From a bacterium M00.F.Ca.ET.205.01.1.1 (lineage in GTDB: Bacteria > Pseudomonadota > Alphaproteobacteria > Rhizobiales > Rhizobiaceae): DNA of 64,000 nucleotides. This document shows, in pieces, positions 55,851 to 64,000 of the stretch. The notes under the pieces are model-generated. The model did no database searches. It was not told the origin of the DNA and was given only the letters and a program-made list of their open reading frames with translations. Location of the stretch: assembly GCA_004791255.1 (NCBI GenBank), contig SRUQ01000004.1:386031-450030 (forward strand). Reading direction: 5' to 3'. The position numbers and the translations under genes are program-made. Within the stretch, counting starts at the first letter, position 1. Every line of letters starts with the position of its first letter.

Positions 55851-56426
55851 ATGAACTCGCTCTTTTCTTCCTCCGTCAAATCCGGGCTGATTGCGCTCGG
55901 CATCCTCTCCGGCATCACGGCGCCGTCCGCTGCCGGACCGATCCTGCAACCGAACCTGTCAATTCCCACAAGCGCCGCGGCACCGGCGATCACACCGGTT
56001 CGCGACGAATGGGCCGGCGGCAACGACCGCCAGTTGAACGACAATTGGAGATGGCGCCGGTCGGGCCATTGGAACCGCGGTGGCAACTGGAACGGCGGCA
56101 ATTGGGACCGTGGCAACTGGAACCGCGGCAACTGGAACCAGGGTGACAGCTGGCGCTGGCGCCGCCATCACTATCGCGGCCGCTATCATGATGATGCCGC
56201 GGGCGCGGCGATCCTCGGCCTTGGCCTCGGTCTCGGCCTCGGCAGCATGTACAATAACTACAACTACTATGACGTGCCCGCGCCGCGGCGCTACTACCGC
56301 GCCGGACGGTTGTCCAATGCGCACGTGCAATGGTGCTACAACCGCTACCGGTCGTATCGCTCCTGGGACAACACGTTCCAGCCCTATAACGGCCCGCGTC
56401 AGCAGTGCTGGTCACCCTATAGCTGA
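55851..56426 (+). CDS. BA14K family protein
   Basis: The 191-residue secreted or membrane-anchored protein has a signal peptide (residues 1-28, [20 protein letters not shown]). An Asn/Trp/Gly/Arg-rich repeat region follows (units like GNWNRGNWN), then a hydrophobic Gly/Leu run ([13 protein letters not shown]) and a C-terminal BA14K motif with [13 protein letters not shown] and QQCWSPY. BA14K proteins are lectin-like immunoreactive proteins of Brucella and Rhizobiales. The start is the ATG six bases after GGAG; a TTG upstream is rejected. Confidence 0.88.
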   Translation: MNSLFSSSVKSGLIALGILSGITAPSAAGPILQPNLSIPTSAAAPAITPVRDEWAGGNDRQLNDNWRWRRSGHWNRGGNWNGGNWDRGNWNRGNWNQGDSWRWRRHHYRGRYHDDAAGAAILGLGLGLGLGSMYNNYNYYDVPAPRRYYRAGRLSNAHVQWCYNRYRSYRSWDNTFQPYNGPRQQCWSPYS

Positions 56427-56454
56427 GCCGTGACCGGTTCGACGAGGTGAAATG

Positions 56455-56480
56455 GAAGCGGCGCCCGTGGGCGCCGCTTC
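56455..56480. terminator. Bidirectional intrinsic terminator
   Basis: A 12-bp perfect stem GAAGCGGCGCCC/GGGCGCCGCTTC is followed by TTATTT on the plus strand. It lies between the convergent BA14K and ilvC genes and can end transcription from both, although the T-tract is clearer for the plus strand. Confidence 0.85.
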
Positions 56481-56509
56481 TTATTTGGAATGTCGAAGAC
56501 AGAACTCGC

Positions 56510-57547
<1,038 letters not shown>

Positions 57548-57553
57548 TTAAGA

Positions 57554-58255
57554 TCAAAGGCCCTGCGGCCCGGTTTTTGCTCCGAAAAGAGCGAGAAACT
57601 GCTGCGTCGCCCGTACGGCATCACCGCCGATCGTCGCCTCAGTCAATTCCAGCCGGTCGCCGAGCAAGAGACGGACCTGCACGTCGCGGGCGACCAGCCC
57701 GAAAAAGGTGCGGAACGCCGACTCGGCATCCGCGAATTCCAGAAGCCCGGCCTGTTTTCCTGCCTCCAGCACCGGCTTCAGGCGCCTCGCCAGCGCGAAA
57801 CGGCCGTTTTCCAGCACGACGGCGCCGAGATCATCCTTGCCCTCTTTGCGCTTGATTGAGCCTGCGTGGCCGACGGCGACCCGGTTCAAGGCGATCGACG
57901 TGTCGCTCGAAATCACTTTCAGCCAGTCGGACGCAAAGCGCTCCAGGCTCGTCGCCAGCGAGGCGAGATCGACCCCCTTGCCGTCGACCGGCGCCACCCG
58001 CACCTTGGACGCCTGCCACTGCACCGTCGCCGTCAACAGCCCGTCGCGGTCGCCGAACCATTTGTAGAGCGTTTCCTTCGAGCAGCTCGCCCGCCTGGCC
58101 ACCGCGGTCATGGTCAGCTGATCGCCCTCCTCGACCAGCAGCCGCAACGCCGCGTCAAGAACGGCCTTCTGCCGCTCCGTCAGCGTCTCGCTGCTGTCGA
58201 TTTCTGCTCGCGTCTGCAACACGTTATGTTCCCGCTGAAGGTGGCCGTCACCCAC
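57554..58255 (-). CDS. TetR family transcriptional regulator
   Basis: The protein has up to 233 residues. The N-terminal helix-turn-helix spans about residues 24-70 (TERQKAVLDAALRLLVEEG, then VARRASCSKETLYKWFGDRDGL). The C-terminal half is a ligand-binding type with no recognised ligand. It starts with GTG at 58255, and a GTG 11 codons downstream (58222) is as likely. It sits directly upstream of ilvC. A palindrome just before the start suggests autoregulation. Confidence 0.88.
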   Translation of the reverse strand: MGDGHLQREHNVLQTRAEIDSSETLTERQKAVLDAALRLLVEEGDQLTMTAVARRASCSKETLYKWFGDRDGLLTATVQWQASKVRVAPVDGKGVDLASLATSLERFASDWLKVISSDTSIALNRVAVGHAGSIKRKEGKDDLGAVVLENGRFALARRLKPVLEAGKQAGLLEFADAESAFRTFFGLVARDVQVRLLLGDRLELTEATIGGDAVRATQQFLALFGAKTGPQGL

Positions 58256-58265
58256 TTAACGCCGT

Positions 58266-58280
58266 ACCGTACGTTACGGT
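58266..58280. promoter_or_regulatory. Putative TetR operator
   Basis: ACCGTA-CGT-TACGGT is a perfect 6-3-6 inverted repeat located 11 bases upstream of the TetR start codon, a typical position for an autorepressor site. A second short palindrome, ATTGCGCAAT, lies at 58288-58297. Binding is predicted only. Confidence 0.6.
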
Positions 58281-58368
58281 TCGGCATATTGCGCAATCTC
58301 ATATCAGACGCAAGGGGCAAAGAAGAAAAATCGGCAGTGCCGCCGCGCAAACCGCGCGGCATACCAGC

Positions 58369-58827
58369 TCAGTCGTCGGCAGGCGGGAAACGCAGTTGTC
58401 CAAGCAGGCTCGCCAGCGCCTCCAGTTCCTCGGCCGTCAGCTTGGTGCCGACCAACTCGGCGATCGATCGCCCGTAGACGGCCCACATCCGGCGCCGCAT
58501 CTCGCGACCCTTGGCCGAAATGCGGATGGTCTGGCCACGGCCGTCGTCGGCAACCTTCAGCTTCTCGACGAGTCCGTCGGCTTGGAGCCGCGCCAGCAGC
58601 CGGGACATATTGTACTGCGCAAACAAAGTGCGCTCGATCAGCTGGAACGGCCGCAATCCCTCCTCGCCCGCCTCGGCAAGCTCGTGCAGCACATCGTACC
58701 AGGCCAGCGCCGGCAAGCCGCTCTCCTTCAACGCCTCTTCCGCCTGTTCAAAGAGCTGGCGCGAGACGCGCATCAGGCGAGCCCAGGCCTTGATAGCCTC
58801 CGGCGGAGGCGTGGCTTTTTCGATCAT
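58369..58827 (-). CDS. MarR family transcriptional regulator
   Basis: The 152-residue winged-helix regulator has the recognition region LRPFQLIERTLFAQYNMSRLLARLQADG and the wing DGRGQTIRISAKGREM. It is divergent from a glutathione S-transferase gene with 95 bases between the start codons. Three ATGCA-N2-TGCAT copies lie in that gap, so it very probably represses itself and the GST gene. MarR relatives of this type respond to phenolic or electrophilic compounds; the ligand is unknown. Confidence 0.9.
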   Translation of the reverse strand: MIEKATPPPEAIKAWARLMRVSRQLFEQAEEALKESGLPALAWYDVLHELAEAGEEGLRPFQLIERTLFAQYNMSRLLARLQADGLVEKLKVADDGRGQTIRISAKGREMRRRMWAVYGRSIAELVGTKLTAEELEALASLLGQLRFPPADD

Positions 58828-58847
58828 GGCCGCATCCTAGGTGATAA

Positions 58848-58906
58848 ATGCAATTGCATCAATCTTGACGGTTAATGCATCTGCATCTATATACATGCAA
58901 CTGCAT
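58848..58906. promoter_or_regulatory. Three-copy MarR operator and GST promoter
   Basis: The inverted repeat ATGCA-N2-TGCAT occurs at 58848-58859, 58875-58886 and 58895-58906. The GST promoter is TTGACG (58865-58870), a 17-bp spacer and TATATA (58888-58893). The second operator lies in the spacer, the third covers the start region, and the first lies closest to the marR start. This geometry gives direct repression of GST transcription and probable autoregulation. Confidence 0.88.
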
Positions 58907-58922
58907 CAATCAGGTAAGACCC

Positions 58923-59702
58923 ATGAAACACCAAACAGCCAAACTCGCCGACATTCCGCGAACGGTCCGGGACAATGACACGACCGACAAGCTCATTCTC
59001 GTCAGCCATCATCTGTGCCCCTATGTCCAGCGCGCCGCGATCTCGCTGACCGAAAAGCGCGTGCCGTTCGAGCGCGTCACCATCGACCTCGCCGACAAGC
59101 CCTTATGGTTCAAGGCGATCTCGCCGCTCGGCAAGGTGCCGCTGCTGATCGTGCGGGCAAATGGCCAGCAAACGGTGATCTTCGAATCCGCTGTCATCCT
59201 CGAATTCATCGAGGAGACGCAACCTAATCCCCTCCACCCAACCGATCCCTATGAGCGCGCCAGGCACCGCGCCTGGATCGAGTTTGGCTCGGCGACACTG
59301 AACGCCATCGGCCGCTTCTACTCGGCGTCCACCGAGGCAGGCTTCCTGTCCGAGTCCGCGGCGCTGTCGGCAATGTTCGATCGTGTCGAGGACGAATTGG
59401 CTCACCGGGAGAGACCGTGGTTCGGTGGCACGCCCTTTTGCCTCGTCGACGCCGTCTACGGCCCGATCTTCCGCTACTTCGACACTTTCGACGCCATAAG
59501 CGATTTCGGCATCCTGGACGGCAAGCCGCGGGTCCAGGCCTGGCGCAAGGCGTTGAGCGAACGGGCCTCGATCAAGGGCGCCGTGGCACCTGACTATCCG
59601 CAGCGCCTGCGCCATTTCCTGCGTGCGAAAAATTCGTTTCTCTCGACCCTGATCCCACCGGCCGATCTGGCCAGTCCGCTTCCTCTAGCCCGATCCGCCT
59701 GA
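58923..59702 (+). CDS. Glutathione S-transferase family protein
   Basis: The 259-residue protein has an N-terminal thioredoxin-like GST domain with a Cys-type active site (C32 in SHHLCPYVQRA) and the glutathione-binding LGKVPLLIV and IFESAVILEFIEE motifs. A C-terminal helical domain follows (ARHRAWIEFGSA). The Cys active site suggests omega- or beta-like reductive or thiol-transfer activity. The ATG at 58923 is used because the operator copies lie before it; the earlier in-frame ATG falls within operator 2. The last 131 bases overlap the convergent monooxygenase gene. Confidence 0.9.
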   Translation: MKHQTAKLADIPRTVRDNDTTDKLILVSHHLCPYVQRAAISLTEKRVPFERVTIDLADKPLWFKAISPLGKVPLLIVRANGQQTVIFESAVILEFIEETQPNPLHPTDPYERARHRAWIEFGSATLNAIGRFYSASTEAGFLSESAALSAMFDRVEDELAHRERPWFGGTPFCLVDAVYGPIFRYFDTFDAISDFGILDGKPRVQAWRKALSERASIKGAVAPDYPQRLRHFLRAKNSFLSTLIPPADLASPLPLARSA

Positions 59703-60888
59703 ACGGATCGATCGCCGTACCCGCCACCATCGACGCGAGGAACTGCGGCGCCGGCGGGATTCTTGCGATGGTCGCCACCAGCCGGTCGCGGATGAAGGGC
59801 AGCATCACCGAGTCCGACTGGTAGAACGGCGTGAACGCCAGCGACAGCGCCTGGAAGACGCGCACGTGCCAGCGTCGCGCCTGGACATAGGCTTCTAGCG
59901 CGGCCTCGACATTCTGCGTGCGCGCCAGCGCATGGGCGAGCGCTGCCGCGTCGAGCAGCGCCATGTTGGCGCCCTGCCCGAGCTGCGGGCTGGTCGAATG
60001 CGCGGCATCGCCAATGATGGCCAACCGCCGCCCGGCGGGGCGCTTCATCGTGTGATGGCCGTAGCGCGCCAGCGACAGCTGGTCGAAGCTGTCGATCTGG
60101 CTGGTGAAAGCCTCAGCCTGTGGCCACAGCCGCACCACCTTGTCCTTCCAGGCATCGAGACCGGCGGCCTGAACGCTCTCGGCATCATCAGGCTTCAGGC
60201 TCCAGAAGAAGGCCGCCATCTTCTCGGTATAAGGGTCGGGGCGGCCGATCGGCAGCACGCCGATCATCACGCTGGCCTTGTCGTAGCGCTGCAGCAGCGC
60301 ATGTTCGTCGAACCCATCGTCGCGCCAGCCGAGCGAAGCCCAGAACGCACCATAGGTAAGCGGGCGTGGTGCGCCGGCATCGCCGGCACTCCGCCGCAGT
60401 TTCGAGCGCGCCCCGCTGGCGTCGATGATGAGATCGAACGGCCCTGCCCGCCGCCCGTTGGCACACAGCAGCGTTGGTCTTTCACCGGTCTCCAGCGCCT
60501 CGATCTCGACGCCGGTCTCGATGGCGATCGCCTCTCGTTGCACGGCGCGATAGAGCACGCCGAACAGAGCCGCCCGGTGCACCGCCAGCCCGAAACGGCG
60601 GCCGCGCTGGGCATCGTAGCGGACGTCGAGCACCGTGCGGCCGGTAGAGGCATCGGCGCCATGCAGCCTGTCGATGCGGCTGCCCAGCGCCATGATATCC
60701 TCGAGCAGGCCGAGATCGGCGAGCACCGTCAGGCCGGTCGGCTGCAGGATCAGCCCCGAACCGACGGGCTTCGGTTCCTCGAAGCGCTCGAAGATGGTGG
60801 CGCGGTGTCCGGCGCGCTTGAGGTAGAGCGCCATGGCCAGTCCAGCCGGGCCGGCGCCAGCGACCGCTATGTCGAGTGAAATGCCCAT
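59572..60888 (-). CDS. FAD-dependent monooxygenase
   Basis: The 438-residue flavoprotein of the PHBH/UbiH-like class A family has the dinucleotide-binding VAGAGPAGLAMALYL, the DASGARSKLRR middle motif and the flavin motif LAIIGDAAHSTSPQLGQGANMALLDA (in parts). It probably hydroxylates an aromatic substrate with NAD(P)H and oxygen. The start MGISLDIAV is chosen; nine upstream codons are not conserved. The C-terminal 44 codons overlap the GST gene on the opposite strand. Confidence 0.9.
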   Translation of the reverse strand: MGISLDIAVAGAGPAGLAMALYLKRAGHRATIFERFEEPKPVGSGLILQPTGLTVLADLGLLEDIMALGSRIDRLHGADASTGRTVLDVRYDAQRGRRFGLAVHRAALFGVLYRAVQREAIAIETGVEIEALETGERPTLLCANGRRAGPFDLIIDASGARSKLRRSAGDAGAPRPLTYGAFWASLGWRDDGFDEHALLQRYDKASVMIGVLPIGRPDPYTEKMAAFFWSLKPDDAESVQAAGLDAWKDKVVRLWPQAEAFTSQIDSFDQLSLARYGHHTMKRPAGRRLAIIGDAAHSTSPQLGQGANMALLDAAALAHALARTQNVEAALEAYVQARRWHVRVFQALSLAFTPFYQSDSVMLPFIRDRLVATIARIPPAPQFLASMVAGTAIDPFRRIGLEEADWPDRPVGSGSRETNFSHAGNGAGAADSQVPRRP

Positions 60889-60981
60889 GCCCCGCCCTTG
60901 CCCAAACGGCGGCACAATCCGTTATGGATATCGTTAAATCAAGTTGGCGCTTTGACGCCTGCCGCCAAGGCTAGACCGGCC

Positions 60982-61392
60982 TCAGGCCTGCGTGGCGTCA
61001 AAACCGGCCCGCGCCTCGCGCACCGCATCGTGGTTGAGTTCGGCCCACTGGATCAGTTGGTGCAAGGCGCCGAACATCGACCGGCCAAGATCGGTGAGGC
61101 TGTATTCGACACCGGGGGGCTTGGTCGGGAACACTTCGCGATGCACATAACCGTCGCGCTGCAGCTCATTCAGCGTCTGGGTGAGCATGCGCTGCGAGAT
61201 ATCGGGAACCAGCCGCCGCAGCTCGCCGAAGCGGTAGGGCTTTTCGGCAAGCGCCATGACCAGCAGCGGGCTCCATTTGCCGTTGATGCCGTGGATGACG
61301 TCGCGAACCGGGCAATCGGCGAAATTGGCGCCGTCCGTCATGGCCTTGTAGATCTCGAGCTTCGATTTCAGATTGACGATCTTGCCGTCCAT
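60982..61392 (-). CDS. HxlR family transcriptional regulator (QorR-like)
   Basis: The 136-residue winged-helix regulator of the HxlR/DUF24 family has a conserved N-terminal Cys in FADCPVRDVI, the usual redox or electrophile sensor. The fold is recognisable in HGINGKWSPLLVMALAEKP and LRRLVPDISQRMLTQTLNEL. It is divergent from a QorB-like quinone reductase gene, the same arrangement as ytfH/ytfG (qorR/qorB) in other bacteria, so it probably controls that gene in response to quinones or electrophiles. Confidence 0.88.
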   Translation of the reverse strand: MDGKIVNLKSKLEIYKAMTDGANFADCPVRDVIHGINGKWSPLLVMALAEKPYRFGELRRLVPDISQRMLTQTLNELQRDGYVHREVFPTKPPGVEYSLTDLGRSMFGALHQLIQWAELNHDAVREARAGFDATQA

Positions 61393-61470
61393 CGGTGGTT
61401 CCCTGCGTGTGCCTACGTCCCGAAAAACTGCCTTCTTTACGGCCGGTGGTCAATTCCTATTTTAGTGCTG

Positions 61471-61485
61471 GTCTCTTTTTGAGAC
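61471..61485. promoter_or_regulatory. Putative HxlR operator
   Basis: GTCTC-TTTTT-GAGAC is a 5-5-5 inverted repeat in the 136-base divergent region between the HxlR regulator and the qorB-like gene, 44 bases upstream of the latter's ATG. It is flanked by AGTG and CACT. Operator function is inferred from position and symmetry. Confidence 0.5.
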
Positions 61486-61528
61486 TACAGGCCGCACTCT
61501 CCCTCCAGAGCGACACCAAGGATATTCC

Positions 61529-62422
61529 ATGACCGAAACCCTCCTCGTCACCGGCGCTTCCGGCCAGCTTGGCCGCGCTGTGATCCGGCATCTGCTCGAC
61601 ACGCAGAAAGTCGCGCCGTCGCGCGTCATCGCCACCACCCGCAACCCGGAAAACCTCGCCGACCTGGCAGTCCGCGGCGTGGCTGTCCGGACAGCCAATT
61701 TCGACGATCCAGCCTCCCTGGAAAAAGCGTTCGAAGGCGCCGACCGAGTGCTGATCATCTCCACCGGCGAACTCGACCTCAAGAGCGATCGGCGTCTGAA
61801 GCAGCATCAGGCGGCGGTTGCCGCGGCCAAGGCGGCCGGCGTCTCGCATTTGCTCTACACCTCGATGCCCAATCCCGAGCCGGTTTCTCCGGTGCTGTTT
61901 GCCGGCGACCACTACGGCACCGAAGAGTCGATCAAGGCGAGCGGCATTGGCTACACCATCTTCCGCAACGGCTGGTACCAGGAGAACCTGTTCATGGCGC
62001 TGCCGCACGCGATCTCAGCCGGAAAATGGTACACCTCGGCCGGCGAAGGCCGCATCGCTCATGTCGCGCGCGACGACATGGCCGCGGCGATTGCCGCAGG
62101 CCTCGCCTCCGGTTCGACGCAAAGCCAAGTCTATACCTTGACCGGCCCGCAGGCCTATACGACGAGCGAGATTGCCGCCCTGGTAACCGAAGTCACCGGT
62201 AAGCCACTGGAGGTTATCCAGGTGCCGGACGCGGTGCTGGCCGAAGGCGTCAAGGCGGCGGGGCTTCCGGAAGATGTCGCCCACATCGTCGTCTCCTTCG
62301 ATGCCAACACGCGCTCAGGCCGCATCGCCATGGTGACCGACTCGGTCGAGGCGCTGTCGGGCCGCAAATCTGTCTCGCTGAAGCAGTTCCTGGAAACCAA
62401 CAAGGCCGCGCTGGCCGGCTGA
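61529..62422 (+). CDS. NmrA/QorB-like NAD(P)H:quinone oxidoreductase
   Basis: The 297-residue atypical short-chain dehydrogenase has the cofactor motif VTGASGQLGRAVIRHL and no classical YxxxK triad. It has LLYTSMPNPEPVSP, IFRNGWYQENL and a C-terminal substrate region, as in QorB (YtfG) proteins that reduce quinones with NADPH. The length matches the family. It is controlled in all likelihood by the divergent HxlR regulator. The precise substrate is not determined. Confidence 0.85.
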   Translation: MTETLLVTGASGQLGRAVIRHLLDTQKVAPSRVIATTRNPENLADLAVRGVAVRTANFDDPASLEKAFEGADRVLIISTGELDLKSDRRLKQHQAAVAAAKAAGVSHLLYTSMPNPEPVSPVLFAGDHYGTEESIKASGIGYTIFRNGWYQENLFMALPHAISAGKWYTSAGEGRIAHVARDDMAAAIAAGLASGSTQSQVYTLTGPQAYTTSEIAALVTEVTGKPLEVIQVPDAVLAEGVKAAGLPEDVAHIVVSFDANTRSGRIAMVTDSVEALSGRKSVSLKQFLETNKAALAG

Positions 62423-62443
62423 AACCGACGCGGCGGGAAGCCC

Positions 62444-62569
62444 GAGCAATTCCAGGAAAAGTGTGAGCGGTTTTCCCGGGACAAGCGCGTAGCGCTTGCC
62501 CTTGGGAATTGCGTGAAAACAAAGAGATAGAGCGGTTCGGGGCGTTTCCAAGAAACGGTGAGCCGCTCT
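62444..62569. repeat. Rhizobial intergenic palindromic repeat
   Basis: The gap after the qorB-like gene starts GAGCAATTCCAGGAAAAG and contains AGCGCTTGCCC plus GGGAATTGC, which inverts the GCAATTCC of the left end. It ends with a hairpin AGAGCGGTTC/GAGCCGCTCT (to 62569). This sequence type is dispersed in Mesorhizobium and related genomes. It lies between convergent genes and may serve as a terminator. Confidence 0.8.
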
Positions 62570-62590
62570 GGATCCCGGCGTCCCGCCGAG

Positions 62591-63631
62591 TCACTTCGCC
62601 TTTTTGAGCAGTCCGAGCCGGATCAGGCTTTCGGCGGTCGCAACGATCGCCTCTTCCCGCGAGCGCGGCGCCCAGCCGAGCATGCGCATGGCCTTGGCCC
62701 CCGCCGCGTTCCTCGCCTTGCCCAGTTCGGTCACGATTTGGGCCGCCTGGCCATCGAACAGTCCGACCAGCCTGACCAGCCAATCCGGCAGCACGCGCGT
62801 GGGAACACGTGATGCCGCGTTGCCAAGGCGGGCTTTCAGTGTCTGCGCAATCTCCAGCATCGTCATGAAATCGCCACTGATGGCCAGGAACCGCTCGCCC
62901 CTGGCGGCGGGATTGACCATGGCGCGCAGATGGAGATCCGCCACGTCCCGCACGTCGACCACGCCGAACAACATGCGCGGCAGACCCGGCATCGCGCCAT
63001 CCATCAGGCGACCTATGAACTCCGTGGAGGTCGAGTGATCCGGTCCCAGGACCGGCCCGAAGATCCCGACCGGATTGACGACCGCGAGTTCCAACGCGCC
63101 GCCCTGACCGGCAATGAAATCCCAGGCCGCCCGCTCCGCCAGGGTTTTCGATTTCACATAGGCGCTCACCTTTTCGGCCAGATTGGTCCAGTTCTCCTCG
63201 GTGAACGGACGGCCGGCAACCGGCGCCTGGCCACAGCCGACGGCGGCAAAGGACGAGGTCATCACGACACGTTTGACGCCGGCATCGCGCGCGGCGCGCA
63301 GCACGCGCAGCGCCCCTTCGCGGGCCGGAACGATCAGGTCGTCCTCGTGCTTTGGCACGCCGGGCGGGAACGGCGAAGCGACATGAAGGACATAGTCGCA
63401 GCCGGCAACGGCTTGCGTCCAGCCCGTGTCGGCCATGAGGTCGGCGGTCGCAAAAGAAAGCCTGTCGCCGGGTTCGGCGCCGGCAGCTTTCAGCATGGCC
63501 ATGACGTCGGCCTCGCGCTTGGCCGACCGCACGGTGGTGCGGACGCGATAGCCGGCGTCGAGCAAAGCCAGGATGCAGTGCACGCCGAGGAAGCCGGAGC
63601 CGCCGGTAACAAGCACCAATTCGCCGCCCAT
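62591..63631 (-). CDS. NAD-dependent epimerase/dihydroflavonol-reductase-like protein
   Basis: The 346-residue extended short-chain dehydrogenase has the Rossmann motif VLVTGGSGFLGVHCI and the catalytic region MTSSFAAVG followed by Tyr and Lys in AYVKSKTLAE. It resembles bacterial relatives of dihydroflavonol-4-reductase and cinnamoyl-CoA reductase that reduce aldehydes or ketones. It converges with the qorB-like gene across the repeat element. The substrate is unknown. Confidence 0.87.
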   Translation of the reverse strand: MGGELVLVTGGSGFLGVHCILALLDAGYRVRTTVRSAKREADVMAMLKAAGAEPGDRLSFATADLMADTGWTQAVAGCDYVLHVASPFPPGVPKHEDDLIVPAREGALRVLRAARDAGVKRVVMTSSFAAVGCGQAPVAGRPFTEENWTNLAEKVSAYVKSKTLAERAAWDFIAGQGGALELAVVNPVGIFGPVLGPDHSTSTEFIGRLMDGAMPGLPRMLFGVVDVRDVADLHLRAMVNPAARGERFLAISGDFMTMLEIAQTLKARLGNAASRVPTRVLPDWLVRLVGLFDGQAAQIVTELGKARNAAGAKAMRMLGWAPRSREEAIVATAESLIRLGLLKKAK

Positions 63632-63736
63632 ATCAGCCTCCCCGGTCCAGCCACGCCATACGTGTACAACGGATCGGGAACCACGGCATACGGAAAGATC
63701 AGACGGAGCATAGCTCCGTTCGAACAGGCCCGGGTC

Positions 63737-64000
63737 TCAGATGGCCACCTGCGTGCCGATCTCGACGACGCGTCCTGTCGGAATCTGGAAATACTCCGTC
63801 GCGTCGGCCGCGGTGCGCGCCAGGCCGATGAACAGCCTGTCCTGCCACACCGGCATACCGGAATTGGGCGAGGCCTTGAGCGAGCGCCGCGACAGGAAGA
63901 AGGACGTCGTCATGATGTCGAACTTCCAGCCCTGCTTGCGGCAGATCGCGAGCGCGCGTGGAATGTTCGGCTGTTCCATGTAGCCGAAGGTCAGCGTCAC
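63737..64000 (-). CDS. kup: Potassium uptake protein Kup, C-terminal part (truncated by the window)
   Basis: The visible 87 residues form the soluble C-terminal end of a Kup/Trk-type low-affinity potassium transporter. [36 protein letters not shown] and [17 protein letters not shown] are family signatures. The gene continues beyond the right edge, where the membrane domain would lie. A GTG at the edge is an internal codon, not the start. Confidence 0.93.
   Translation of the reverse strand: MTLTFGYMEQPNIPRALAICRKQGWKFDIMTTSFFLSRRSLKASPNSGMPVWQDRLFIGLARTAADATEYFQIPTGRVVEIGTQVAI

Overview
The window looks like chromosomal DNA of a Rhizobiales alphaproteobacterium, most likely Mesorhizobium or a close relative. 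Signs are the high GC content, a full 14-gene nuo operon with two extra rhizobial genes inside it, an aerobic (CobG/CobN-type) cobalamin operon, a BA14K protein, a GTTC-N7-GTTC SOS box and several palindromic intergenic repeats typical of this group. The species call is an inference from gene content; no database was searched.

Layout. 1-4495 is the right end of an integrative element or prophage: a GapR/DUF2312-like protein, two small ORFs, a single-stranded DNA-binding protein, an HNH endonuclease, a DUF7666 protein with 19 tandem 9-residue repeats, a small ORF and a tyrosine integrase whose 5' end faces the 3' end of tRNA-Leu(GAG). 4816-7433 holds lipB, an SRPBCC/M50 membrane protease fusion, a 28-residue membrane peptide under an SOS box (too short for ordinary gene calling) and a 208-bp palindromic repeat element.

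7434-30914 is read on the minus strand. Starting from the right it is nuoA-B-C-D-E-F, a helix-hairpin-helix protein, a pentapeptide-repeat protein, nuoG-H-I-J-K-L-M-N, birA, ribonuclease J, methylmalonyl-CoA epimerase, DUF1467, proS, lolC/E and lolD. Most junctions overlap or are a few bases apart. The exceptions are the nuoI-nuoJ gap, which holds palindromes, the epimerase-rnj gap, which is made of octamer repeats, and the proS-DUF1467 gap, which holds a plus-strand small RNA candidate (alpha-r45-like). A YcaQ-type DNA glycosylase follows divergently from nuoA.

32458-48309 is the cobalamin regulon: a sigma70-like promoter, a cobalamin riboswitch, then DUF1636, cobW, cobN, cobG, cobH, cobI, cobJ, cobL, cobE, cobM, cobA, cobB, cobS(V) and cobT(U). 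cobK lies on the opposite strand between cobJ and cobL. cobG carries an in-frame 163-bp palindromic repeat that adds about 54 residues.

48310-64000 contains a small hypothetical gene, tRNA-Lys(CTT), a PhzF-like isomerase, a MacA/MacB-type export system, a Nudix hydrolase, an endonuclease/exonuclease/phosphatase protein, a BA14K protein, ilvC with an upstream TetR regulator, and an electrophile/quinone-stress-like cluster: MarR/GST with three matching operator copies, an FAD monooxygenase, HxlR/QorB and an NAD-dependent reductase. The window ends inside a Kup potassium transporter gene.
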